From Homarus americanus (taxonomy: Eukaryota > Arthropoda > Malacostraca > Decapoda > Nephropidae), in assembly GCF_018991925.1 (NCBI RefSeq), contig NW_024725489.1, positions 9,442,767-9,506,766 of the forward strand: a stretch of DNA of 64,000 nucleotides. The letters are read 5' to 3'. Below are positions 43,687-54,449 of this stretch, piece after piece. The notes beneath the pieces were generated by a model. That model ran no database searches, had not been told where the DNA came from, and worked only from the letters and a program-made list of their open reading frames with translations. How positions within the stretch are numbered: position 1 is the first letter of the stretch; every line of letters starts with the position of its first letter. Made by a program: the position numbers and the translations under genes.

Positions 43687-43769
43687 TAACTCTCGACAGG
43701 AGCTGCCATGCACAGGCCAACCGGCCTATTGCAGACTCCTTATTTTCTTATGTTCTTATGTTCTTATGT

Positions 43770-44205
43770 TTGGTGAGGTCTTGATTAAAGTGACCACCTA
43801 CACTTATTGAGTACTACTTAGCCCCTAGTACATCTCTACACCCGCCCACAGGAGCCACCACCTAACCCACATGCCCGACCTACACAATGCCCTAACACTA
43901 CACCTAACCCACATTTAACAACGATATTCCATGTAACATGGTTCATAACTCAGTAAAGAGTAAGTATTGTTTTAGTTGTATTGAAGAAAAAGTAGTTGGA
44001 TGTTTTTGAAGCTAAGATGAAACCTTTCCCAACCATTGAGGACATAACTCAGGTGTACCAGCGTTTCTCTTAAGCCTCTGTGACACGTGGGGTAATGTCT
44101 CACACTGATAGCGGGGGCAGGGCCTCATCCACCCACTACACGCATTCCGGGTGTTTACAGCAGCAATAACGGGTCTCTTATGATAGCCACTTGCTACCTT
44201 AATGA
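43770..44205. other. Left-arm spacer, no gene
   Basis: Matches 49565-50100 in reverse. It includes about two units of the 27-bp minisatellite (CACCTAACCCACA), which is longer in the right arm. No coding motif. Confidence 0.6.
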
Positions 44206-44402
<197 letters not shown>

Positions 44403-44723
44403 AATAAAAAGTGTACGAACACAACGATTATGTAGTGTGTTGGTATGACCATAAAAAAATATGAAGATTAGGTTAGAATAAATTAAGTATTTAATAGTGG
44501 GAGGGCTAGCAACACTCCACATTAGTACACTATGATATTACTGTACTACTGAGGGTGATGAATGTTGTAGCTAATACACCGGATGTCACACCGTCGCTTA
44601 CAACACGTTACATCACATACTCTCACCAACAATGGGCTACATCCTTCCTTCATAAACATTTAGGTATAAAATTACAGCTGGGTAAACTTGTCAAAACTTT
44701 TTGCGGCATTTGGGGCGAAGATT

Positions 44724-45286
44724 ACGTCAGCAAGAACGTTATATGTCACTGGTATACGTCAGCAAGAACATTTTATGTTACTGGTATACGTCAGCAAGAA
44801 CGGTATATGTTACTGGTATACGTCAGCAAGAACGTTATATTTTACTGGTATACGTCACCAAGAACGTTATATGTCACTGGTATGCGTCAGCAAGAACATT
44901 ATATGTTACTGGTATACGTCAGCAAGAACGTTATATTTTACTGGTATACGTCACCAAGAACGTTATATGTTTCTGGTAAACGTCAACAAGAACGTTATAT
45001 GTTACTGGTATACGTCACCAAGAACGTTATATTTTACTGGTATACGTCACCAAGAACGTGATATGTTACTGGCATACGTCACCAAGAAAGTTATATGTTT
45101 CTGGTATACGTCACCAAGAACGTTATATGTCACTGGTATACGTCCCAAGAACGTTATATTTTACTGGTATACGTCAGCAAGAACGTTATATTTTACTGGT
45201 ATACGTCACCAGAACGTTATATGTTTCTGGCATACGTCAACAAGAAAGTTATATGTTTCTGGTATACGTCACCAAGAACGTTATAT
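44724..45286. repeat. 32-bp minisatellite, about 17-18 copies, left arm
   Basis: Unit ACGTCAGCAAGAACGTTATA + TGTTACTGGTAT, with variants (ACC for AGC; TTT, TCA or TTA). Each unit carries a TGACGT/ACGTCA core and an AACGTT palindrome. Mirror array 48665-49078 has about 13 units. Confidence 0.95.
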
Positions 45287-45830
45287 AAATCGACACTTGG
45301 TGTGGGTCATGACTGAGGTGAATAGTATATATGTAGTCAACTCAGGTGTAACAGCTTGTACTGGCCATGTACATTGTTTATACTCGTATACTTGTACTGT
45401 GTACATGTGTAGTTTGCATACTAACGCAGATTGTGTATTTTGTTTATACAGCATACTCAGCCTAAAAGTCGGAGGTTTGTTCCCGGGTCAACCGCCTCCC
45501 TCTTCCACCCAGCCAAAGATGGGTGTCAAGTGCAATGTCGGCCACACCGGCTTCTTGTGTACCTGAAGCAGTTTTAATCCTCACTGTTCCTACCGTTGGA
45601 ATCTTCACTATGAGACCCACCTCACAACCGCATTTTCTATGGACATAGGCTGTATACCTGTTTCTATGTAAAGTAAGTTGAATGAAGGGCATTTTTTGTC
45701 GATTTCATTGAAAACCTATCAATCCATCTGTGTGTCTGTCTGCACAAACGACAAGATAGTTCCATGTGTGGTGGACAGCCAGAACCTTATATAACATGAT
45801 GTGATTCTTCTCAGAGACTTATTGACAAGT

Positions 45831-45834
<4 letters not shown>

Positions 45835-45891
<57 letters not shown>
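45835..45891. repeat. (AT)n microsatellite at the palindrome inner edge
   Basis: Pure (AT)n immediately at the inner end of the left arm. Further arrays are at 46071-46108, 46404-46471 and 46584-46676. Confidence 0.95.
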
Positions 45892-45893
<2 letters not shown>

Positions 45894-46019
45894 CATTTTT
45901 AGCCCATATAACACGCGGATTTTGAATATTCATCAGTCAGAGCCGATCGACTCCATTGGTAATGCGGAATTACCGACCAACCGACATGACACTGGGTTGG
46001 TCGGTGTTCTCAGTCCCAC

Positions 46020-46060
46020 CCAGTAGGTCGAGGTTCGATTCCTGGCTGTGAGGTCGTTGA
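46020..46060 (+). repeat. tRNA-derived SINE-like fragment with B box
   Basis: GGTTCGATTCC at 46032-46042 is a perfect RNA polymerase III B box. The preceding sequence from about 45935 resembles a degraded tRNA head. It lies between (AT)n arrays. Confidence 0.5.
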
Positions 46061-46067
46061 CTATACA

Positions 46068-46111
<44 letters not shown>

Positions 46112-46159
46112 CATAGCCCAATAAAGCAGCGGACTTTACATACAATCAACACTTCAACC

Positions 46160-46231
46160 CGCCAGGAATCGAACCCACGGCCCACGAGCCTATGACTGTG
46201 ACTGGGAACGCTAACCGCTGACCACCAGGAT
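46160..46231 (-). repeat. tRNA-derived SINE head with A and B boxes
   Basis: On the minus strand GGTGGTCAGCGGTTAGCG (A box, about 46209-46226) and GGTTCGATTCC (B box, 46165-46175) are spaced as in tRNA genes. No convincing cloverleaf or anticodon, and the 3' side runs into TTTATTGGGCTATGAAATAT and (AT)n, so a SINE is more likely than a tRNA. Confidence 0.6.
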
Positions 46232-46289
46232 ACTAAAAAGCAGTCCTAGGATCATATATAATCATGAGTTTGTTGCTTGCACATATTTG

Positions 46290-46398
46290 GGTGAGTACAC
46301 TCTGTACTCACCCTGAAGATGTGAATTACACAAAGCCTACTCGTGTTTCTTTCCTTGTTTATCAGCATATACCTAATCAGCACCTACAGTGATTTACT

Positions 46399-46405
<7 letters not shown>
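46290..46405 (+). mobile_element. Penelope-like terminal fragment
   Basis: CTGTACTCACCCTGAAGATG + TGAATTACACAAAG and TCAGCATATACCTA match the repeats that end the Penelope-like element at 61742-61860. The ribozyme-like core is damaged (CAAA instead of CGAAA). Confidence 0.75.
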
Positions 46406-46470
<65 letters not shown>

Positions 46471-46475
<5 letters not shown>

Positions 46476-46524
46476 TTATTCAAGACATCTTCAGTTGCCT
46501 CTGAAGATGTCTTGAATAAAACAA
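46471..46524. repeat. 24-bp perfect palindromic arms from the Penelope-type motif
   Basis: 46471-46494 and 46501-46524 are exact reverse complements with a 6-base loop (TTGCCT). The arms contain CTGAAGATGTCTTGAATAAA. They directly follow an (AT)n array. Confidence 0.9.
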
Positions 46525-46581
46525 ACCGTCCATTTTCCATATCAAGATTTATTCATCCACGTTTTCAATAGGATTTACATG

Positions 46582-46681
<100 letters not shown>

Positions 46682-46880
46682 TAGTGGATTCCATGTTATG
46701 TAATAAAGTAAATCCGGAAGGTGTTAGAGTGATAAGACACCTCTCACACACAGCCCGGGAGAGACCACTACTTGCCATTGATAAGAACTACCATGTCACT
46801 GATAAGTCCATACATACAGTACAGGGAAACGTAGTTCATCGTTTTTATTAATGAACGAACGTTTTCTTCATCACTGGAGG

Positions 46881-46890
46881 TATATAAAAG
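46881..46890 (+). promoter_or_regulatory. TATA box of the Ig-domain gene
   Basis: TATATAAAAG, with an initiator-like ATCATAAC about 31 bases downstream (46911-46918). No other TATA-like element lies between the (AT)n array and the ORF. Confidence 0.6.
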
Positions 46891-46980
46891 AATGAACTCG
46901 ACAAGCAGAGATCATAACGCAACTAGACTCCTCCAAAGCACCAGATCCTATATACAGCTCAGCCTAAGCTGTCGCTACAG

Positions 46981-46988
46981 AGGTGAGA
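46981..46988 (+). promoter_or_regulatory. Candidate 5' splice site
   Basis: AG/GTGAGA at 46981-46988 fits a donor. Possible acceptors are weak (for example TTTCACACTGCAG ending 47083) and would not supply a start codon, so use of this site is uncertain. Confidence 0.3.
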
Positions 46989-47035
46989 CGAGTGAAAATT
47001 TGGCAAGTTTATATTACCTGACTGAAGGTGTCAAC

Positions 47036-47454
47036 ATGTCACGCCATCACAGCATCAAAATAGAGGCGACTTTCACACTGCAGTACTCGTCTTCTCCCTG
47101 GTATCTTTCTCCCGCCTGCTGCCCCTCCACAATGAGTCGTCATCCCAAGCAGTCATTGTTAATGGCACGTTGGCTAATATCAACTACACAGAAAACACTT
47201 TCGTATTCTGCAGGGCGGAGGTGTCTACCACAGGCAACCTGCACCACTATCATGTACAATGGAGAAACTGCACACATAACCTGGTGGCCAGATGGTCCAC
47301 CAACAACCGCTATGTGTACTCCATACAGTGCACCCACATGCCTCACTCCTACCTTGTCTTCTCCAACTACCACAGTGAAGACGCCGGATACTACACGTGT
47401 GTGTTGCTCTTCGACAACTCTGAAGTTCACTCGGCCACAATCAGTGTTTCTTGA
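47036..47454 (+). CDS. Secreted single immunoglobulin-domain protein (probable frameshift near the start)
   Basis: The frame ending at 47454 encodes a hydrophobic leader (AVLVFSLVSFSRLLPL), then one Ig domain: Cys in TFVFCRAEV (47209-47211), core Trp in HVQWRNC (47260-47262), and the signature EDAGYYTC with the second Cys at 47398-47400, 63 residues after the first. It ends SATISVS. Four N-glycosylation sequons (NES, NGT, NYT, NCT). No transmembrane segment or GPI tail follows, so it should be secreted. The best start, MSRHHSIKIEATF at 47036, is in another frame, so one base was lost or gained before about 47080, or the first exon lies elsewhere. Upstream are a TATA box and initiator; downstream are AATAAA signals. 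Family is not identifiable by eye beyond Ig V/I-like. Confidence 0.7.
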
Positions 47455-47501
47455 CCAATAATTCCAGCAGCGCCACGATCACCTGCTGCCATAAGTCACT
47501 A

Positions 47502-47567
47502 AATAAAAACATTATAATTATGTAACATAGTAAATAACATTATATCTATTATTTTAATTTTAATAAA
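47502..47567 (+). terminator. Polyadenylation signals of the Ig-domain gene
   Basis: AATAAA at 47502-47507 and 47562-47567, about 50 and 110 bases after the stop codon. Confidence 0.6.
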
Positions 47568-47727
47568 GAATCTCAGTATTAATAATTTATGTCTCACAAT
47601 CTTACCTGATGTTTACCTGCCACACGTCTCATACTTGTGACGTACGAGTGTATCACAGGTTGTGTTCTCTGTTAGCGTCCTTCCAAACACTCCATAAAAC
47701 AAAGCTTACACATACACATATACCATG

Positions 47728-47845
47728 TAAGAAGGTCTACACAGACATACTGTAAATAAGAAGGTTTACAAAGACATATATAGGGTTCACACAGACAATT
47801 ATATAATAAGGTTTGCACAGATATAAATATATAAGGTTTACCTCC
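47728..47845. repeat. Degenerate 30-bp tandem repeat in the core
   Basis: Four diverged units of the AAGGTTTACACAGACATATA type. Confidence 0.6.
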
Positions 47846-48664
47846 ACATTCCAGGTGCAATAAGCTTGAGTACCCCAGCAGGCAGGGTGATGGTGTACAG
47901 TGCTGTAGGTCCAGGTGCTAAAGTCTTCAGAGTCGATTATGGTAGTACTCCTCAGTGTGGTGCCTCATTTTTTAAATGGCCTTCGAAATAATCCTTGACA
48001 AAACTGTTAAGAACAATGGAAGGATCCTACACAGACTACTGGCTTCCTTCCCTCGGCAAGACCACCTCTAGTGGGTGGCCATTAGTTAAATAGGGTACAG
48101 TGAAAATGTCACTTGTCAATAACTCACTGAGAAGAATCACATCATGTTATATAAGATTCTGGCTGTCCACCACACATGGAACTATCTTGTCGTTTGGGCA
48201 GACAGACACACAGATGGATTGATAGGTATTCAATAAAATCGAAAAAAAAAATGCCCTTCATTCAACATACTGTACACATAGAGAGCACAGGTATACAGCC
48301 TATGTTCATAGAAAATGAGGTTGTGAGGTGGGTCTCATAGTGAAGATTCCAACGGTAGGAACAGTGAGGATCAAAAACTAAGCTTCAGGTACACAAGAAG
48401 CCGGTGTGGCCGACATTGCACTTGACACCCATCTATGGCTGGGTGGAAGAGGGAGGCGGTTGACCCGGGAACAAAACTCCGACTATTAGGCTGAGTATGC
48501 TGTATAAACAAAATACACAATCTATGTTAGTATGCAAACTACACATGTACACAGTACAGGTATACGAGTATAAACAATATACATGACCAGTACAAGCTGT
48601 TACACCTGAGTTGACTACATATATACTGTTTACCTCAGTCATGACCCACACCAAGTGTCGATTT

Positions 48665-49078
48665 ATATAACGTTCTTGGTGACGTATACCAGTAACATAT
48701 AACGTTCTTGATGACGTTTACCAGAAACATATAACGTTCTTGGTGACGTATACTAGTAAAATATAACGTTCTTGCTGACGTATACCAGTAACATATACCG
48801 TTCTTGCTGACGTATACCAGTAACATAAAATGTTCTTGCTGACGTATACTAGTAAAATATAACGTTCTTGGTGACGTTTACCAGAAACATATAACGTTCT
48901 TGGTGACGTATACCAGTAAAATATAACGTTCTTGCAGACGTATACCAGTAACATATAATGTTTTTGCTGACGTATACTAGTAATATATAACGTTCTTGCT
49001 GACGTATATCGGTAACATATTACGTTCTTGCTGACGATTACCAGTAACATAAAACGTTCTTGCTGGCGTAATACAGTA
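48665..49078. repeat. 32-bp minisatellite, about 13 copies, right arm
   Basis: Reverse complement of the left array (units CTTGCTGACGTATACCAGTA + ACATATAACGTT), with fewer units and different variants. Confidence 0.95.
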
Positions 49079-49447
49079 AAAAGTTTTGACAAGTTTACCC
49101 AGCTGTAATTTTATACCTAAACGTTTATGAAGGTAGGATGTAGCCCGTTGTTGGTGAGAGTATGTGATGTAACGTGTTGTAAGCGACGGTGTGACATCCG
49201 GTGTATTTGCTACAACATTCATCACCCTCAGTAGTGCAGTAATATCATAGTGTACTAATGTGGAGTGTTGCTAGCCCTCGTGTGGTGGCGTTGTAGGGTT
49301 GGCTGACCGTACACCACCAAGTCTGCCTATCACTGCGAGAAATACTCCCACTATTAAATACTTAATTTATTCTAACCTAATCATCCTATTTTGTTTTTAT
49401 GGTCATACCTACACACTACATAATCGTTGTGTTCGTACACTATTTAT

Positions 49448-49456
49448 TCACACACA

Positions 49457-49487
<31 letters not shown>

Positions 49488-49489
49488 TG

Positions 49490-49560
<71 letters not shown>
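49448..49560. repeat. (CA)n microsatellite, right arm
   Basis: Mirror of the left (GT)n array, shorter. Confidence 0.95.
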
Positions 49561-49565
<5 letters not shown>

Positions 49566-49855
49566 TTAAGGTAGCAAGTGGCTATCATAAGAGACACGTT
49601 ATTGCTGCTGTAAACACCCAGAATGCGTTTAGTGGGTGTATGAGGCCCTGCCCCCGCTATCAGTGTGAGACATTACCCCACGTGTCACAGAGGCTTAAGA
49701 GAAACGCTGGTACACCTGAGTTATGTCCTCTATGGTTGGGAAAGGTTTCATCTTTGCTTCAAAAACACCCCACTACTTTTTCTTCACTGCTATGACAATA
49801 CATACTATTTACTGAGTTATGAACGATGTTACATGGAATATCGTTGTTAAATGTT

Positions 49856-50018
49856 AAGTGTTTAGGCACTATGGGTTAGGTGTGGTGTTTGGGCACTGTC
49901 GGTAAGGTGTGGTGTTTGGGCACTATGGATTAGGTGGGGTGTTGGGGCACTGTGGGTTAGGTGTAGGGTCGGGGCATTGTGGGTTAGGTGTGGTGGCGGG
50001 GCATTGTGGGCTGGGTGT
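49856..50018. repeat. 27-bp minisatellite, about six copies, right arm
   Basis: Units such as GGTGTTTGGGCACTATGGAT + TAGGTGT. Only about two units in the left arm (43855-43920), so it expanded or contracted after the duplication. Confidence 0.85.
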
Positions 50019-50359
50019 AGAGATGTACTCTAGGGGTTAAGGTAGTACTGAGGAAGGTACGTAGGTGGTCACTCAAAGGTCAGGTGTAACTCCATGGTGT
50101 CGCGGAATTACCGACCGGGAGTCCCCTCACCAAGTGAACAATATCTGGAAGGGTCCTTCGCCATTATCGCGTTAGTCTAGGAAAAAAGTAACTCAGCTGT
50201 ATATGTACAGTATATAGACAAAATACCCCCCCACACACTGAACATTATAAACTTTTTCTTTAATATACAATTATTTTCATTAGGTGATTCCCGTGTGGGG
50301 TTCGAACTCTTACTTCACTATTATCCCCTTTGCAGCTTTGGCGGTTGGTCACGTTTGTC

Positions 50360-50510
50360 TTACGCACTGTTGGAAAGAACTAGGCATGTACTGTCTCTCT
50401 GTTACATACTGTTGGCAAGTACTGGGCATGTACTATCCATCTGTTACACACTGTAGGCAAGTACTGGGCATGTACTGCCTCTCTGTTACACACTGTTGGC
50501 AAGTACTGGG
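50360..50510. repeat. 43-45-bp minisatellite, right arm
   Basis: Reverse-complement partner of 34277-34470 (TCTGTTACACACTGTAGGCA + AGTACTGGGCATGTACT). Confidence 0.85.
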
Positions 50511-50900
50511 AAAACAGTGGCTCCAGAATGTATCTGTACATGTGCCAGTGTTGGTCAAGTCTGGTCTTGAAACAGCTCACATTCTGTGCCGTCAAAGCAC
50601 TCTCTGGCAGGTTGCTCGAAGAGCTGAAAATTGTCACTCCGAAAAAGATTGCTCTCACTGTTTTCTCAACTTGAGCTGTGACGTCTAGTGGGGCGGGCGT
50701 CCACCAGCTCCAGGTATGGACCATCGACTGAGTAGTGCCCTCTGAGATGATTATAAACATCAATTAAGTCACCTCTATAGTACAACCTAGGCAGTTGCAA
50801 GCGTTTTAATCTCCCTGAATAACTGAGGTGGCCGTACTGTAGGGACCAGTCTGGTGGCCCTTCTTTTCAATCGAATGACAGTATCTAGCATATCTCGGGG
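50510..50900 (-). pseudogene. CR1/L2-type LINE ORF2 C-terminal fragment (right arm)
   Basis: Mirror of 33885-34275. The minus strand has SNLPESALTAQNVSCFKTRL and DQHW, preceded by the GDLIDVYNHLRG block in another frame. Confidence 0.7.
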
Positions 50901-51044
50901 ACCAGACGGGGTGACAGTACTCAGGCGGGGAAGCTCCTCACTCTTGGAAAGTCGTTATGAGGGATGGACCGTCTAGAACTCTAGATATCTGAATAAAATT
51001 ATTAGGACCTAATAAAGGTGATAATGCGAGTTATATTTTGTCAA

Positions 51045-51318
51045 AATACAGTACAGTACAGTACAGTACAGTAGTATTCGGTAGAGTATAGTACAGTCCA
51101 GTACATTATAGTAGTATACAGTTCAGTACAGTACAGCACAGTAAGGTACAGTACAGTACAGTACAGTACAGGACAGTAGTATATGGTGCTGTACTAGACG
51201 GTAGATTACAGTACAGTACAATAAATTAGTATACAGTACAATAGTTTACGGTACAGTACAGTACAGTATTATACATTCCATACGGTACAGTACAGTACAC
51301 TACAGTACAGTACAGCAG
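51045..51318. repeat. (GTACA)n pentanucleotide array, right arm
   Basis: Reverse complement of the left TGTAC array, with different interruptions. Confidence 0.9.
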
Positions 51319-51989
51319 TGTAACAACTTCTAGGAACAGTGTAACACAGTGATGGGGAAAACTAATTTTCTCTACTGTTACCAACTGTGTAATTGTTACG
51401 TGACTGTTACTGTTGTATGACAACTACTTGTGAAGCTGTCATATATGTAACAACCTTGCTGGGTGGTCACACTCGTAACAGGCACTTGTGTAGCTGTTAC
51501 CTTATATTCTAGACGAACTAGAATATATATAAAAGTTTATTGTGTTTTAGTAGAGAAACACAATATGTTACTTTTCTTGGTTTATTATCAAAAGAGTCTA
51601 TGTACACTCTCCAAAGGATAATCACCGTAATAGTCACTGTAACTGTGAGGGCTATAGGAACGACGGAGCTATCAGGGATAGGCTCTAAGGACTTGCGAAA
51701 GTAGAGACTGCTCGTGGGTCTCGCTCAAAATAGCTGACCTAGAGTATTCTCAGGATATGCCTACTGCATGGAACTTACCCATCACTTGCTTTGAACATGC
51801 TACCTCACAGATACGGAAAATTACCTGGAATGATAGTTATTAAGCCATATCTATAGAAATAGTTATGTCTATAAGACAAGGCTAATACATCACTGAGTCA
51901 CACCTTCCGAGCTCTGCGAGGAACTAACTAATCTCGCAGAGAAAACCCTATACATATGCCCATCCATGTTCCAAATATATATGTGTCGG

Positions 51990-53620
51990 CACTAAACTAG
52001 AGAAACTGCAACCTGGGGTTCAGCAGTAACTGGAACCCTAGTTGTTAGTGTCTTACAAGATAAAATATTATGTACAGTGGTAAACTTGGAAGTTATTGAT
52101 TTGTAATAACCAAAAAATATTACTGCCAAAATTACAACAGTGGGAATAGATTTACTAGGTATTGCAAATCTCCGTGAAAAGAAAAGTAGCAGGTTATCTT
52201 CCAGATTAACAAAATTGTTAATTGATCTTAGATAATATTAAGTTCACTTAAGGTCAAATTAGAAACCTGATACAAAGGAATTAAATCTAAAGCGAGATTT
52301 AAGTTCAATGCAAAATGTTGATGGGTAGGCAAGGTCTTCAAATGAATGACATGATATTTCACAGTAATCCAGAGCCTTATAGTAACTTTTCACAATTAAA
52401 TGTTTACCACCATCCTGGCACCGTAAAATAACGTTAGTTTCTTCAGGGAAGAAAAAACTGCACGTTATGTAAATGTGCATGAAACACAGATTTCTTTGCA
52501 ATTGGTGTATACTGACATTGTTTTAGCATTGTGCAAACGTTAGTTTAAATAATCGTCAATTCATATATTCCTTCAGTAGCAGGGATAAACGTGAAGAAAT
52601 AGGCTGGGCAAATTTGCAAATGTAAATATAACGATTTACACCCTGATAAAACCCTAGTATCAGCTATTGCTAACAAAGAGTAATCTTCATCTATTAGCAA
52701 AACTTCGCTTGGTTTATCTAGCGTAAACAGTGTGTCATTAGAATGAAAAGGTAAAGGTTCTAAATGCCATGCATTAAATTTGCCTTGCGCTAGCTTAGGT
52801 ATGTGGATGAGGATAGCATTGTGCGTGAGTGTGGACTCTAACAGAGGGTAATAATATTCCACAAATTATTCTGTGAAAATTAGAGTTAACTGATCATTCG
52901 TCTTGGCTATTTCTAAAGCTTCAAGAAGAATATGCACAGGCACAAGCTGTGAATCCACACGCCCTAACCTTGCATCTACAATACATGAAATTAGCTCGTT
53001 TTTACTTTTAAATAAAGCTAGAGCTGAAGTTTCTGCAGCATGCAAATACTCAGAAAAGGAAAGGAGCCACTCCAATGTAGGAACAGAAGTCAAATTATAA
53101 ACAACCCAAGATAAATAGTTAGACTAAAAAATAATCGCATTAACTTTTGATTCCAAGGCATTTATTGCAAGAAAAGTTTGAGTTACAACACGATTTTGTT
53201 TAGGAACGGCCTGGTCGAAAATATTCAGACGGTCTCCTAATTTACCTGCATCCTCGGCAGTCGCAGTGCCAAACAGAGTGCTTTGCATAAGACCAACAAA
53301 ATTAAACAATCCTCGTTATCTTCGCATTTGAGAATGCACCTTCTTTGCAAGATCATCTTGAGATACTGGAATAGAACGTCCTGCTGCGACGAAAGTCTTG
53401 TGAAGAGTCTTGCGACGAAGTAGCTGAAGATTAAATGTATGTGATACCATTGTCGAACTGTGAGGGATCTTACTTAGATCATCAAGGACGGTCATAGCGG
53501 TCTGCAGTTGGGTATCAATAGACTTCATCTGGCGTGGAAGCTTGAGCAGTCTGTGCAACTCATACTTTATGTTCACAACATCTTCGACAATGAGAACTCG
53601 TCCCAAAGGTGGTGACATAA
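51990..53620 (-). pseudogene. Baculovirus-F-like envelope protein relic (right arm, better preserved)
   Basis: Minus strand. Start MSPPLGRVLIVEDVVN at 53618; N-terminal subunit to 53316, ending with a basic cleavage-type sequence interrupted by a stop. Then GLFNFVG and LFGTATAEDAGKLGD (53290-53210), the fusion-peptide and following helix region. The long ectodomain follows in several frames (53093-52866, 52862-52545, 52501-52259), including a Cys-containing segment near 52640-52590. A hydrophobic membrane anchor (VVILAVIFFGYY) is at about 52130-52090, and the stop is near 51998. At least four stops or frameshifts inactivate it. F-type envelopes mediate membrane fusion in baculoviruses and errantivirus-like elements. 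Assignment rests on the fusion region and layout. Confidence 0.72.
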
Positions 53621-54449
53621 AGGATTACGAGCATTAATACAATGATCCAATCAATACTGTAAAAAAAAATGGAAGCATCTTAATATTGTTTCTCAGAACG
53701 TAGTTTTAAACGATAATCATATCTCACTGTAAACGCCTTAGTTAAGGCCGTTCAGGTGACGGGCAAGTCGAAGGGAATGATTGAAACCCGTCTTTTGACG
53801 CATTCAATATTTATTCATGTGGTCAAAACCTGCAGAGAACAAGGCCTTCATTAGTATTACATGCTGATCTATCTGATACATAATTAGTTAGTCGCAGACC
53901 ATTTCATCTTAATTACAATTGATTATTAAGCATAATGACACGATACAAAGTTCATAACTCTATTAATCTTAGTTACACTTCATTCCGCAATGTCTTACTG
54001 CTCCAGATAAGGCAGAAACCAGTACGCATAATTAGTCCACAATATTTCAGTATTGAGGGGTATGTCATCACTTTGGCTGCACTTACAAGTGCGGCTCAAT
54101 GCGAACCAGTATGGTGTTCCAAGGGACAATAGTACTGTGTAAATTGTTCCAGCACAAAACTCGGCTAGGATTGGGAGTCGGTGTTCACCAGAGAAGGCTG
54201 GTCCTCACAGCATCTGCATCATGGAGGCCAGGCGGCCACGCTACCCTCTAAACCATATACTCAGCAGAATCAGGGCATCTTGTTTGTGCATGTCGCGTGG
54301 GGGGGGGGGGGCGCACGTTGTCCCTGGCTGATGGATTTAATGTTTGTTCAGAAAAGGCAACGCGAGCAATGTAGTTGAAGCCAGCGGCGATAACACTTCC
54401 GGCGTTGGGCAATCGCCCAAGATTTACGGTGTGGCGTGTTCAAGAAGGC
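53621..54449. other. Right-arm spacer between env and pol relics
   Basis: Mirror of 29491-30246, non-coding by inspection, with an acceptor-like poly-pyrimidine TTTTTTTTTACAG on the minus strand near 53660. A G-run at 54301-54311 is specific to this arm. Confidence 0.5.

Larger units (their letters stand above)
40140..43769 (+). mobile_element. CR1-b: second CR1 LINE in the left arm
   Basis: Truncated within ORF1 (begins just before the GGN block of the esterase). ORF2 is nearly complete. The 3' untranslated region has GGCCAACCGGCC and a triple TTCTTATG tail. The right arm keeps the empty site (about 50100-50170 reversed), and some tens of bases of target are missing here. A small hAT MITE is inserted at 42728-42946. 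Confidence 0.92.

Noticed and set aside
44724..45286. CRISPR-like array
   Set aside because: Units are contiguous with no unique spacers, no cas genes, and the context is eukaryotic.
44555..45566. Frames of 168 and 292 codons with repeated KNVICYWYTSARTLY peptides
   Set aside because: A 32-bp unit is not a multiple of three, so all frames cycle through the same repeat. The mirror array has indels that break any common frame.
46160..46231. Functional tRNA gene
   Set aside because: A and B boxes are good, but acceptor stem and anticodon arm do not form convincingly and the flank runs into SINE/(AT)n sequence.
49856..50018. Telomere-like GGGTTAGG repeats
   Set aside because: TTAGG occurs only once per 27-bp unit and with variants. 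This is an interstitial minisatellite, not (TTAGG)n.
54181..54378. Short open frame near the G-run at 54300
   Set aside because: Not conserved in the mirror arm and contains a homopolymer run; no motif.
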